DNA from: Anthopleura xanthogrammica
Lineage: Eukaryota; Cnidaria; Anthozoa; Actiniaria; Actiniidae
Assembly (NCBI GenBank): GCA_964019055.1
Contig: OZ025214.1
Location: 8,928,858 to 8,992,857, forward strand
Direction: 5' to 3'
DNA: 64,000 nucleotides
Within the stretch, counting starts at the first letter, position 1. Every line of letters begins with the position of its first letter. Shown here in pieces: positions 10,936 through 21,379 of this stretch. The translations under genes were made by a program, and so were the position numbers. The notes beneath the pieces are model-generated. The model was not told the origin of the DNA. It did no database searches and saw only the letters and a program-made list of their open reading frames with translations.

Positions 10936-11573
10936 CAATGTCCAATATTTCTGGCAATGGTAACGTGGGCGCCAAAGCCCGACTCACTGGCGTCGCAAAT
11001 TAAAGTTGCGATAGACGACAAATGTCTATTAATGGGGTAGCCGTTAAAGACTTCGATGTGACTCGCCCAAAACCTCAATTCTTGCAAAACACCTTCGTTG
11101 GCGGCAAGAATATCATCCCAGGATTCCCTGTTCTGAAAAAAAGAATACATTTGTCTTGTCAGTAACCTAGTAATAGGACCCAATGCCATACCCAAGGAGA
11201 TTACAAATCCCGAAACACTGGCTACGTCCCTAACTCGAAGATTAAGATAATCATTAAGTAGCCCCATCACGAGAGATTTCAACTTTGACACTTTCTTCTC
11301 ATGAATAACAAAAAACATTCGAATCGTGTCGATTACGATTCCAAGCCATTCTCCAATCTGATGGGGTTCCCAGTTTGATTTTTTCTCGTTAACCTTCCAC
11401 CCTGATTGATGTAAATCAGATTGAACCTGAAGACCGGCGGATTTCGCGTCATCGAGGTTTCTGCACCCACAAATACCATCATCGATATACATGATAGAAA
11501 AAATTCCTATAGATCTCCATCGAGCAACAAAGGGTCTAAGCATTGTGGTAAACAAATAACAGGCAGACGACAA
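10917..11573 (-). pseudogene. Reverse transcriptase palm/thumb and RNase H start, element 1
   Basis: In-frame continuation of the RT at 12140-11706; coding similarity (RVLPFGLSSACYLF) begins upstream of 11573, so that start is not real. The RT catalytic motif is MYIDDG near 11489. Thumb-like sequence follows, then the RNase H first-aspartate motif CDASESGFGAHV close to the end. Coding similarity stops at the inverted repeat of the insert. Together with the N-terminal piece it forms a YR-retroelement RT that would copy element RNA into cDNA. Confidence 0.85.
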
Positions 11574-11705
11574 CCCGAACGGCAGGACTCTAAAGACGAA
11601 ATATCTTGGCGCCCCTTCAAAAGACCAGGAAAACCCTAAAAATTCCCAAAACTTCTCATTGATATCTAAATGATGATAGCCTTACTCTAAATCGAAAGTA
11701 AAGAA

Positions 11706-12140
11706 CTAAAAATTCTTGCGAAACATAACTGATAGGGTAGGTAAACCTTCGTACTTAAACTTAAATCTTTGAATAAACGGATTGACTGATCTACTAAGAT
11801 CTAAGACTAGACGTAATTTACGTCCCGAAACCACAGACAGCGTATTACAACAATAAGAAGGAGCGTTTACTTCTAATAGGCACCTATCGTGCAATAACTG
11901 TTCAATAGCACTAGAAACAAATTCGGAATTGGACAGAGCACTTTGATTATTCTTAATAAAAGAATCAGGTGGCAAGGCAACAAAAGGAAGACGATAACCA
12001 TTATTCAAAACGCCTGAAACAAAGGCTGGAAGTTGTAAGTGGTCAAACCACCATTGCTTGTTAGCAGCAATGCGTCCTTGAACGAATTGTTTTGATGTAC
12101 AAAATTCTGTTACATTTGCACTTTTAAAAATTCGCAACAT
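11706..12140 (-). pseudogene. Reverse transcriptase N-terminal part, element 1
   Basis: The fragment includes GYRLPFVALPPDSF, NTLSVVSGRKLRLVLDLSR and VNPFIQRFKFKYEGL, which align with the same region of element 2 (YKLPLVHTPPRSF, KKRLILDLRFVNQPI). The frame then meets TAG at 11708-11706 and TAA at 11684-11682, but the RT block A sequence (FFTFDL ... GYHHLDI) reads straight across both stops. These are therefore nonsense mutations and not a gene end. The start is arbitrary: pol probably begins upstream by frameshift or overlap from gag, which ends at 12210. Confidence 0.83.
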
Positions 12141-12209
12141 TCGACAGTATTAGACAAAGAATCTTCGTACAATGTTAACTCGTCAATATAAAGGATACTG
12201 GATGCGTCT

Positions 12210-12932
12210 TCACTTGGGTTGTGGACCGGGAACGATGGTCGGTGGAGAGGAGAGTTGAGCCATGGGTCGTTGGAAATTGAAATTGGAGTTGTTGACTGGC
12301 CCAGGATTCCTGGATCGGTATAAGCAGTTACGCCAGAAATGCCCCGATTTGCTACAGATATAACACGTGTTCATAGAATTAAAAGAAAGAAATTCATTAG
12401 GAGACCTCATAGTATTTCGTCTATTGAAATCTTGTTTAAACTTGAAAACCTTCTTGGCCTTCTCTGCTTTTTTCTTATCCCTCTGCGTTTCAACTGATTT
12501 TAAAACTTTACGTATGCGTTTCTCGTCGTTATCGTCCTCTGCGATAGGATCGTGTTTATATTCGTTGACAAAGTCCCAACCGTGAATGTCGGCTAAGATA
12601 ATATGCTTCATTCTAGTAGCGATCAAGTCCTTACCGTCTTCTAAAGCTTCTCTCACTTCCAAAACTTTTCTTGATTCCAGTGCGTGAATTGCAGAGTTGA
12701 GATGAGCACCGACCTTCTCTTGATGTCGAAACTGTTCTTCGTTGCCTTTGGATTTGAAATCGTGTCGATGAGAGTTATCGACTTTGAATCTCTTTACAGC
12801 GTCACTGATAGCTTGGTCATTTTGCCTCTTTAGATCTTGTTTGAAGAGGTCTAATTCTGATGACAAAAAACTCTTTAGATCAGCGAATAATTGAGGTTGC
12901 GAACTTTCTTTTGATGAAGAACCTTCGGCCAT
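12210..12932 (-). CDS. gag: Gag-like protein with zinc knuckle, element 1
   Basis: The likely start is the ATG at 12932 (MAEGSSSKES), just inside A1; the longer frame to 13001 would run back into the repeat. About 240 aa: a charged, probably helical N-terminal half; a central block with KGNEEQF and HGWDFVNEY; a Lys-rich linker; then a CCHC knuckle CYICSKSGHFWRNC; and a Pro/Asn-rich end. The order KGN-QF, GW--V-EY, DE-RI-K matches the gag of element 2, which supports both calls. It would package element RNA. No internal stop is seen. Confidence 0.85.
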   Translation of the reverse strand: MAEGSSSKESSQPQLFADLKSFLSSELDLFKQDLKRQNDQAISDAVKRFKVDNSHRHDFKSKGNEEQFRHQEKVGAHLNSAIHALESRKVLEVREALEDGKDLIATRMKHIILADIHGWDFVNEYKHDPIAEDDNDEKRIRKVLKSVETQRDKKKAEKAKKVFKFKQDFNRRNTMRSPNEFLSFNSMNTCYICSKSGHFWRNCLYRSRNPGPVNNSNFNFQRPMAQLSSPPTIVPGPQPK

Positions 12933-12953
12933 ATCGGAAGTATTACAACACAG

Positions 12954-13170
12954 TTTGATTACAAACTCTAAGCTGTCCAACAAGCTAGGTAAAGACCTCA
13001 AGTTCTTTAATGCTTAAATAGTAACAGCAATTCATTAGCAATTCAATTCCTTTATACTATAGAAAATAAACTATAATGTTAACTAGAATGTTACATAATA
13101 GTAGTATATAGCTACGAACCGTAATGAAAACGCTTTCCAACTACACGTTGTTACGTTGGAAAGCATTCAT
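12954..13170 (-). repeat. Element 1 terminal repeat A1
   Basis: About 217 bp matching A2 (7747-7976). It is the 5' end of the element on the minus strand and touches satellite sequence at 13171. It probably holds the promoter, since gag starts about 20 bp inside it. Confidence 0.88.
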
Positions 13171-13532
13171 AAACAAGGTATGTGTATGATGATGGAATGA
13201 AATGTGTATATCATCGTACCGAACTGTGAATTTATCAGAAAAAAAAATTCTGAAGCCCAGATAGGAATCGACCCCACGACCTTTGGTATTCTAGTTGAAC
13301 GCTCTGCCACTGAGCTAGAGGAGACTCTAATGGCAGATAAGGTCGTCAGTCCACATTATATTGTGACAAAAGTACTCTAATGCTACAGTTTATGAAATGT
13401 CTAAGGAAATATGCAATAAACATGGTATGAGTATGATGATGGATTGAAATATGGATATAATCGTACCATACTATCGTACCAGGACACTAGTCGAACGCTC
13501 TCGGACTGAGCTAGAGGATACTCTAAGTAAGG
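13171..13532 (-). repeat. 248-bp satellite, block 2
   Basis: One full unit, then a second that has lost most of its body: cgtaccatactatcgtaccagg jumps from the end of the body into the tRNA-like part. It continues the unit interrupted at 7290. Confidence 0.88.
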
Positions 13533-13672
13533 GTTAGAGAATAAACGCGAGTGCTTTATGGGATTTAGAGCTCCGAGCATTGATAGAAAGCCACGAGGGC
13601 GAAGCCCGAGTGTCTTTCTATCATTGCGAGGAGATTTAAATGCCATAAAGCACGAGTGTTTATTCTCTAACC
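13532..13672. repeat. 141-bp near-perfect inverted repeat (hairpin)
   Basis: Both arms of about 68 bp start ggttagagaataaacg and end in its complement cgtttattctctaacc, with a GAA loop centred at about 13602 inside gggcgaagccc. Inner pairs include tgatagaaag with ctttctatca and ctttatgg with ccataaag. It looks like a fold-back or MITE-type element. No gene is present. Confidence 0.88.
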
Positions 13673-14642
13673 GATTTAGAATATAAAGTCATACTCACGA
13701 GATCATTGTTTGTATGCATTTGTTTGCTACGTTTTTTTGTTCCCCTCCCAAGAGAAGATGAATCTTTGAATAAAACTAATATACGACATATTTTTTTAGC
13801 TTTGAAATAACAGAAATACAATAAAATGCTCTGTTCATTAAGAACATGTATGTGATGATTTGTCCCCCGAGACTTAAGAATTTTAATCGAGAATTTACAT
13901 AGTCAGTTGTAGCTGTAACGTGAAGAGACGTAAGCGGCCAAGATTTCTGTCGACAAGTTTCAATATAATTTCAAGACAGAATTGTAAGTACAAGTTTTGA
14001 AGAAAAAAACACGCTTTTTGAATTTTATCTCATAAAATAAGACAAGACATGTCTGACAAAATGTTAATATTATATTTATGTCGAATTACAGTTTGATGTC
14101 AGAGCGAATGCAAAAGGCCATAGTATGCCCATAACAGTAAAAAACACTACTCCAATACCATGCGCATATGCCGGTATGGAACCAAAACTTATCTAAATTA
14201 GTACCTCGTCAAAGAACGCAAATAAGTTGCCGTTTGAAAGCTGAATATTGGCAAGACGTGGTCTAGAATCGATTCAAAGAAATCACAGAAATGCTTCCAA
14301 AATTTGATATTTCGATTTGCAAAGTTAGTACAAGTACCAAAGAAATATATTAAGCTACTACCTTATAATGAAATCATGATTCATGAAACTAGTTTCACCG
14401 TGGTATTATAACAATCAGAAACTGTATGCTTGCAAATTCTACGACTTGGGCATATATTTCTTAATTTTTAGATAGCCTCCTATGAAGTTTGTTGGTAAAA
14501 AAAAGCAAATAATGTTTAGGATTTTTTTACTGACGACAACGTTAATTGAATTTGCTATCATGAGCTATATATTACGACATTTCAGAGATGATTTAAAACT
14601 CTAAGACTTAAATCTTTTGGTAAGGGGGACATTGAATAATTT
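13673..14642. other. Non-coding AT-rich stretch of an unidentified insert
   Basis: About 970 bp with no reading frame of note, no LTR and no recognised domain. It lies between two fold-back structures, and the satellite resumes at about 14959, so it is probably the body of one or more non-autonomous insertions. Confidence 0.5.
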
Positions 14643-14925
14643 TCTGTATATCCAATAGGGTAATTATACTGAGGTGTCAAAATGAAAATACAGGTTTATT
14701 CAATTAATATTTTCTAAGTTAGACATTAGTATTCCCTATATAGTGAATACTAATAAGACCTTGAAACAAAAAGAAAACAAAAGGCCTTATCAGTATTCTC
14801 TATATAGGGAATACTAATGTCTAGCTTAGAGAATACTAATTAATAACTCCGTATTTTCCCTGTGCTTCAAGGCCCCCACCACTTGACACCCTAGTTTCTC
14901 TATGGGATATAGAGCATTGAAATAC
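14643..14925. repeat. Fold-back with nested palindromes
   Basis: The core 14704-14762 pairs with 14781-14840, leaving a short loop. Each arm itself holds a palindrome of about 30 bp, attagtattc ... gaatactaat around a ctatatag centre. Outer, less perfect pairing (aggtgtcaa near 14673 with ttgacacc near 14884, and gtatatccaatagg with ctatgggatata) extends the fold to about 280 bp. This resembles a MITE or a hairpin-forming element. Confidence 0.8.
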
Positions 14926-14958
14926 TGATTGCTGATTGGTCGATTGAGTATGACTATA

Positions 14959-15726
14959 TTCTAATGACGAGTAAGGTCGTTAGTCCACACTTTATTTTGA
15001 GAAACGTACTGTATATTCTACCATAACAGAAATGTCTAAGGAAATATACGATAAACATGGTATGCCTATGGTATGGGAATCGACCCCAGGACTATCCGTA
15101 TCCTAGTCGGACGGTCCGCCACTGAGCTAGAGGGGACTCTAATGGCGAGTAAGGTCGTTGTGCGATAATGTATTGTGACAAACGTACTGTATATTCTACC
15201 ATCACAGAAATGTCTAAGGAAAGATACGATAAACATGGTATGCCTATGATGATGGAATGAATTGTGTATATGACCGTACCCAACTGTGAAATTATTAGAA
15301 AAAAATAATAATTCTGAGGTCCATATGGGAATCGACCCCAGGACTCTCCGTATCCTAGTCGGACGGTCAGCCACTGAGCTAGAGGGGACTCTAATGGCGA
15401 GTAAGGTCGTTGGTCGACATTGTATTGTGACAAACGTACTGTATATTCTACCATCACAGAAATGTCTAAGGAAAGATACGATAAACAAGGTATGTGTATG
15501 ATGATGGTATGAAATGTTTATATTATCTTACCAAACTATGAAATAATCAGAAAAAAAAAAATAATGAGGCCCAGATGGGAATCGACCTCAGGACCCTCCG
15601 TATCCTAGTCGAAAGCTCTCGCACTGAGCTAGAGGATGCCCTAATGGCAAATAAGGTCGTTAGTCCACACTTTATTTTGACAAACGTACTGTATATTCTA
15701 CCATAACAGAAATAACTGAGGAAATA
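14959..15726 (-). repeat. 248-bp satellite, block 3 (about 3 units)
   Basis: Three tRNA-like segments at about 15065-15135, 15318-15390 and 15575-15645. The first two are nearly identical to the unit at 7135-7200. The block ends at the BEL target site, aaata. Confidence 0.9.
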
Positions 15727-16113
15727 TGTAGAGGCTACATAAATGGGTCGCCGTGGTGAGTCACGAGGCTTCAAACTTGGCTGATAAACTCACGATCTTT
15801 AATCTGTATTTCAAACCGTTTCAAAACCGGTGAAAACCTAAAACACACATAACACACAAATAAAAACATTACAAACATGAATACTCGAAAACTAAAGCAA
15901 ACGGAAGCAAACTAAAGCGAAAAAAAGACATGGAAACTCACCAATATGACAACCACGGCAAACATGGACCTCGTGGCACACACACAATGCGCAAAGCAAC
16001 ATGGGAGACGTAAAACACGGAACAAGATACACACTGACATGGACACGGGACTTACGGAACAAAATGAAAACGATAAATAAAACGAACAAGATTGTTGAGG
16101 ATAAGTCTCAACA
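15727..16113 (-). repeat. BEL 3' LTR
   Basis: 387 bp. On the sense strand it starts TGTTGAGACTTATCCTCAACA, an inverted repeat that can fold. It differs from the 5' LTR by scattered substitutions and small indels. Short reading frames inside it are not supported. Confidence 0.94.
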
Positions 16114-16261
16114 TCCTGGGGGGCAAGGCTGAGCTAACTCCTTAAACAAATAACGATAAATGTTCAGTGTTCTAAGCTGATACAACGTTCATGGTAAACA
16201 TCAGTTCTCGTAACTGTATGGAATGAGACTTCATAGCCATTGCTGCAGTTCATGTAGTTCG
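16114..16261 (-). other. BEL 3' untranslated region
   Basis: About 150 bp between the end of pol and the 3' LTR. The sequence next to the LTR reads ccttgccccccagga on the sense strand, so a classic purine tract is not obvious. Confidence 0.55.
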
Positions 16262-17770
16262 TTAACGAGACTCTTCCAAGAGGCAGAGCTTGGAGATTGG
16301 TCTGCATAGGGTTGAATTCTTCGTCTTCACTTGCGCGGCTCTAACGTAGCCATCTGCTCCCGGTAGGGTTTTGTGTACACGACCAAGCAGCCATTTTGAT
16401 CTCGATAGGGTGTTGTCGACAACTAGAACCATGTCGCCCTCCTTAAGGTTTCCTTTTGGTGTAAGCCATTTCTGTCTGGCTTGGAGCAATGGCAGGTACT
16501 CTTGGATCCACCTTGACAAGAAACGATTTGCTAAGTATTGGGCGTGTCTCCATTGTTTACGGGAGTACAGATCATCTGGTTCGAACACTCCAGGTGGAAC
16601 GGCGAGGTTCTGTCTGTAGAGGAGCAGGTGGTTTGGATTCAGCACATCTAGGTCGGCTGGGTCATCACTGCTTTGGCATATCGGCCGGCTGTTCAGTATC
16701 GATGTCACTTCTGCAAACACGGTACGCAGAGTTTCATGACCGATTAGAGCTTGAGGGTCGCCGATGACTGCTTTCATGGCTTTACGAACGCTTCGAATTA
16801 GACGTTCCCACACTCCTGACATATGACTCGCTCTGGGAGGTTGAAATCTCCACTGGGGAATAGGGCAGCTGTACCACTCTACTTCGCAGGAATGCAAATC
16901 TGCCTTTATGGTCTTTTCGTCAAGCTCTCGGATAGAACGACGTAACTCCTTCTCTGCACCCCAAAAATTTGTGCCATTGTCCGATCAGATTTCTTTGGGT
17001 TGACCACGTACTGCCATAAATCTGTGCAGGGCTTGTATGAAAGTGTCGGATTCCAATGAGCTCACATCTTCAATGTGGACCGAGCGACTGTTGAAACATA
17101 CGAATATACATCTGTAGATCTTGATTGTACTTCGAGCACGTTTCACGTGGAAAGGACTGAAGAAGTCCACACTGGTGTACGTAAAGGGTAGTTCATATGG
17201 GATTAAGCGTTCCTTAGGCAAGTCTGCCATCATCTGCTGCATGGCAGGACCTTCGCGTCTGCGACAGGTTACACACTGACGGATGAGTTTCCGCACAAGT
17301 GCTCAAGCGCCTACAATCCAGTATCTCTGTCATAAGGTGGCAAGAACATGCTCTCGTCCCCCGTGAGCAAGTATTCTGTGATAATGCTGCACTAGTAGGC
17401 TAGCGACTGGATGCTCCTTTGGAATAATGACGGGATGAGCAGCTTCATATGGTATGGGTGCCTTGTGGATTCTTCCTCCGACACGGATAACGCCTTCTGC
17501 CAAGGTTGGGTTGAGAGCAGCTATCTTACTGGTAGCTTTGACTCGTTGTCCTTTCATCAGGGCCATCAACTCTTCATTTAGGTACTGACTTTGAATGACT
17601 TTCACGATGATTTGGCTGGAGGACTGCATCTCAGCCAAGCTGATTGTGGTTGAATCACTGATGTCTTGTCTTCTCGCACGCTTGACGAAGCGCATCACGT
17701 ACGACATTACTCTGAGGAGGCGTGGCCAGGATGAATGTCGTTGCAGTAAGTCATCTTCGATACGAGACTC
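16262..17770 (-). pseudogene. pol: BEL integrase and C-terminal domain (three TGA stops)
   Basis: One continuous frame from about 17770 to 16262, broken only by TGA at 17332-17330, 17305-17303 and 16987-16985. Seen in order are HSSWPRLLRV (the usual link after RNase H), a zinc-binding region (HYHRILAHGG, then CVTCRR), the first catalytic Asp in TSVDFFSPF, the second in SDNGTNF just after the third stop, and the Glu region [15 protein letters not shown]. The C-terminal domain follows with [17 protein letters not shown] and [11 protein letters not shown] (DUF5641-like). In each case restoring CGA would fit the family; IRSDNGTNF is the clearest. All three stops are therefore compatible with C-to-T change at CpG. 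Confidence 0.87.
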
Positions 17771-18537
17771 TGAAGGTGGCGGTGGTTGAGGTGGCGTTAC
17801 ACTCCTTTATCACTTCGGGCAGTTCATCATCGGGTAGTTCTTCATCTTTGCAGGTTGGCCACTGGTCTTCAGGCATCCACAGAAACGATGGCCTGATCAA
17901 CCAGCGGGATTTTGGATCCTTCATCGGCCGGATTGCGTCTACCAGGTACAAAATGCCATTGGTCTGGAGAGGATGTTTCGTGTATCTCAGTTAGGCGGTT
18001 TGATACAAACGTGTTGAAGCGACGCTTCCTGTTTCTGATATATTGCAGCACAGTCATCGAGTCGGACCAAAAGTAGACGTCTTTCACAGGTTCTTCTAGC
18101 TCACAGAGGATCGTCTTACTCAGTCGGGTTGCTTGCACAGCAGCTTGCAATTCTAATCCAGGTATTGACAGTTCCTTCATTGGAGTGTTGCGGGCCTTTC
18201 CCATCACGAAGACGCAATGTATCTTGCCATCTTGGTCGACCATTCTAAGGTAAGACATGGCTGCATACCCCCGTTTCGACGCATCAGCAAAGTTGTGTAG
18301 TTGCAAGGTCGTAACTGTCCCAAGTTGAGAGCTCTTGTAGCATCTTGGGATGTGGATGGTTATGATGTGTGGCAGGGATTGTACCCACTTGCGCCATATT
18401 GAGTAGTGCGGTTCAGGGATTTGCTGATCCCAAGAGAGGCCTTCTCTCCACAAGTCTTGCAAGAGGATCTTCACTGGAAGCACGAAGGGTGCCAAAAAAC
18501 CCAGTGGGTCAAACAGGGAGCTCACGACGCTCAGCAC
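17751..18537 (-). pseudogene. pol: BEL RNase H region (frameshifted)
   Basis: 18537-17869 reads [13 protein letters not shown] (the Pao-type linker after RT), then RNase H motifs: Asp in [12 protein letters not shown], Glu in [10 protein letters not shown], Asp in [13 protein letters not shown], and [15 protein letters not shown]. Near 17915-17935 the coding frame shifts to one that reads [18 protein letters not shown] and ends at 17751, a block conserved between RNase H and integrase in BEL elements. Another shift near 17765 leads into the integrase frame. The RT frame also slips by one base near 18535-18550 just before [10 protein letters not shown]. Confidence 0.86.
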
Positions 18538-19550
18538 TCCTCTCTTGGTGTTGGGTTTTTCTGTAGGATGACTTTGAACTGAAATACCTCAGACTCGGCG
18601 TCCCACCAGATGCCCAGGGCACGTTCAACGGGAAGTTGGTCGAGGTCTAGGTTCAGGGTTGGCTTGGCTCTGTCTTGTGAGGGAAGAGCTGCAGGGATTT
18701 CTCGTCTGTTACTTGTGAACTTCGTCAGGCGGAAGCCTGCTTCCCTCAGCAGATCTACAAGCCCATGGGCAACTTCAACTGCTTCTTCTGTGGTTGCAGT
18801 GGACTTTAAGACATCATCGACATAAAAATTTCGATGTACAGTCTCAATCACTTCAGGGCTGTATCGCTCTCTGCCAGCTTCTGCCGTGATCTGCAGTGCT
18901 TTGTTGGCGCAGCACGGCGATGACTTTGCTCCAAACGGGTGTACGAGCGTTTTATACTCCTCAGGCGGATTGTCGATGCTTCCTGACCACCAGAGAAACC
19001 TCAGCGCGTCTCTGTCAGCTGGTGCTACTCCAACTTGATTAAACATGGCTTCAACATCAGCTTTGAATGCTGCTGGGTGTTGACGGAAGCGTATTAGCAC
19101 TCCAGAGATGTCATTAGTTAGGCTTGGTCCTTGAAGAAGACAGTCATTGAGGGATTTTCCTGCAAACTTTGCGGCGGCATCGAAAACTACCCTCACTTTG
19201 CCAGGTTTGTTGGGGTTTAGGACAGCGTCATGCGGAAGATACCACGTGATGTTACTTCTTTCGGATGCTTCTTCTGCAGACAGTTTCCTCACGTATCCCT
19301 TTGCTACGTAGTCGTCTATCACGGCTCTATACGTTGTCTCTAGGTCTGGATCTCGTTGGAAACGCTTCTTCAGATGCTGAAGTCGTGCCTCTGCCAGAGC
19401 GCGATTGTAAGGCAGAGATGGCTTCTCTTTCCTCCATAGGAGTCCCATCTGATAGTGCTGTCCTTTCTTTGTGGTGGTGTCGTTGATGATCTTCATGGCT
19501 TGTTGATCTTCGATTGACAAGTTCTTGGGTTTTGTGTTGATGTCGGTGCC
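18531..19550 (-). pseudogene. pol: BEL reverse transcriptase
   Basis: The frame is open from just after the stop at 19551 to 18531. It has the Pao-type RT order: [18 protein letters not shown] upstream, [36 protein letters not shown] (first Asp), [14 protein letters not shown], and the catalytic [10 protein letters not shown] final stretch [14 protein letters not shown] leads to the RNase H linker, which sits one frame over. The RT core shows no internal stop. The ATG at 19520 is not a true start because the polyprotein runs on from protease. Confidence 0.9.
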
Positions 19551-20150
19551 CTATGATTCAATTCGCCAGAACTCCTCTAGTTGATGACTTAGCTTCATAT
19601 CTTCACTAGTAACAAAGTTCGTGTTTGAATATTGTTTGACTGGCTTACTGCTGTTGGCACCGCCCAGAATACTCCAACCAAGACAACACTTGATGGCTAT
19701 TGGTTCGTTTGGATTTCCTTTTCTCACTTCCATGGGAACAAACGATTGACTTACGTTAGTTCCAAGTAGTATTGATATCTTCTTTCTGTCGACGTCAGGA
19801 AAGGGTACTTCTTTCAGATGTGGCCATTGATGAATACGATCTGCTATCCTCTTCTGCTTGACGGGTATGGAAAGTTCCTTCACCGCCCAGGCTGTTTCGA
19901 CGTTTACCATGCTGTCATCTTCCTCGCTGAGACAGGCTAGTTTAAAGCTAACCATTTTTGATTGGTTGCGTACATCCCTGTCGCTCACGGTGTTGAGAAC
20001 AATGTTGCCGGGAGTTTCCTTGAGGTTCATCTTCTTGGCCAGTGACGGGTCTATTAGCGTGATATCAGAGCCAGAGTCTATCAAGCAGTAGGTTGTAGTG
20101 ACTTCTGATTCTACATTGTTGATAATCTTTACAGGAAGCACTTGCAGCAT
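19551..20150 (-). pseudogene. pol: BEL aspartic protease
   Basis: The block opens MLQVLPVKI and reaches the active site YCLIDSGSDITLIDP (D-S/T-G). PDVDRKKISILLGTNVS and IKCCLGWSILGG follow, all typical of BEL/Pao retropepsins. A TAG at 19553-19551 (RIES-stop-GTDI) interrupts the polyprotein in a conserved linker, since the same frame continues into RT. The upstream gag frame differs by one base and overlaps the start of this block (20129-20150). Confidence 0.87.
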
Positions 20151-20764
20151 AACGTCATTACAGCATGGAATGATGTGCCTTGTCTTGTGCTGGTGTTAGC
20201 GCTCTTAGGTGGTGTTTCGCTCTTCGAGAAGAAAAGGTGGTTCATCACATCTGCACGATCCTTTGTAAAGTCAACAACGTCCTTGAAGCTTGGCATCTCT
20301 TTACCCTTGCGTTTCTTATTCACAGTCTCGATAATCTTAGTCTGAGCCCACCTGGGCAGACGGGCAACGATTCGTTCCAGATTATCAGTGTTTATCTCGC
20401 TAAGGAAGCCCATAGACTCAAGAGTGTCGTAGGTTACTTGCGCATCATCTGCCAGCTGTTGTAGAGCTTGTCGGTCGTTGTTCTGTATAACGGGGCCTTT
20501 GGTGAGGGCGTCAGCACATGAGCGGACAACTTGCGAGGGGCGGCCAAAACGCTCTTCAATGGTTTTTAACGTGCTTGCTAGTCCTCCTGGAAGGGCTTCG
20601 TAACGTTGCACTGCCTTTAAAGCCGGTCCCTCGAGGAACTGTAGAAGTAGCATCATCTTTACTGTGTATCTTCGGCAAGTCGCTGAAGCAATGTTCGTAA
20701 GAACACTTTCGTCTTTAGTGGACGGGGTAATGCTGTTTCTATCAAGCGTGTGCTCAGTGTACAC
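20129..20764 (-). pseudogene. gag: BEL gag core (DUF1759-like)
   Basis: Contains LLLQFLEGPALKAVQRYEAL, LKTIEERFGRPSQVV and LERIVARLPRWAQTKI, a pattern matching BEL gag (DUF1759). No CCHC knuckle appears between this block and the protease: the sequence goes from TSTRQGTS to CCKCFL with a frame change, so the nucleocapsid region seems lost. An in-frame TAA (20767-20765) separates it from the preceding gag segment. Confidence 0.78.
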
Positions 20765-21379
20765 TTTTTAATTAGGAGGCAACAGTCCTGATAAATTCCT
20801 CGGCGTGGGATCTGTGGCCATGGCTGTGGCCACCGTTATCGGAGTTGAAGCATAGGGCAGGTTGTCAGCTAGATACGATACATGTAATCCGCTTGGTGTA
20901 GACGTGGATGCTGAGAAAACACTTGAAACCTGAGGGTTCTGCGGTGGCAGCACATTAAAATTGAATGGCTGTCTCTGTTGGGACCCAGGTTCTTTAGCTG
21001 TACTATTCGAAGAACTTGGGAAAATAGACGCGGGCGGCTTGAATACAGTGGGTGTACTGATCGAGGCACTTTGGTAAATAAACACGGGCGGTGTGAATAC
21101 TGTAGCTGTACTGTTCAAGGCACTCGGAAAAATATACACGGGTGGTGATAATGGAGTATTTTGGTTTGAAGAAGTCAGTGGGACTCCTTCCCTTGCGTTC
21201 ACGTGATGCGTCGGGGACGCACAGTCACTTTCCCTCACATGGGAAAACACGGGTTGTTCCCTCACTTGGAAAAACACGGGTGGGTTTATTTTACTCTGAT
21301 TACACATTAATTTCTTGGTTTCCTCGAGTTCACTCTCCAATCTTGTCAGCTCCAGTTCCAACTCTATGAATAGCAGCAC
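20765..21379 (-). pseudogene. gag: BEL gag linker, low complexity
   Basis: Begins with a short acidic coiled-coil-like stretch (IELELELTRLESELEETKK), then a Ser/Thr/Pro-rich part with a recurring motif (PPVFIYQSA, PPASIFPSS, PPVYIFPSA), about 24 aa per repeat. It ends PRNLSGLLPPN at a TAA. The frame overlaps the N-terminal gag frame (21758-21330) in another phase, so a frameshift lies near 21330-21379. Function unknown; a spacer in Gag is likely. Confidence 0.65.

Larger units (their letters stand above)
7291..13170 (-). mobile_element. YR retroelement 1, PAT/Ngaro-like, split direct repeats
   Basis: Reading on the minus strand the order is A1 (13170-12954), gag, RT, RNase H, tyrosine recombinase, B1 (8072-7978), A2 (7976-7747), a 361-bp spacer and B2 (7385-7291). 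This is the split-direct-repeat layout known for PAT and Ngaro YR retrotransposons, in which the B1A2 core templates closure of a circular cDNA. The flanks read ...aagatacgat and aaacaagg..., and the joined site occurs uninterrupted in other satellite units (for example near 5288), so insertion left no target-site duplication. The copy is defective in RT, RNase H and the recombinase. Confidence 0.9.

Noticed and set aside
16985..17332. TGA read as a sense codon (alternative code)
   Set aside because: Other broken frames in the window use TAA and TAG, and the TGA codons are better explained by CpG decay of Arg codons in a dead element.
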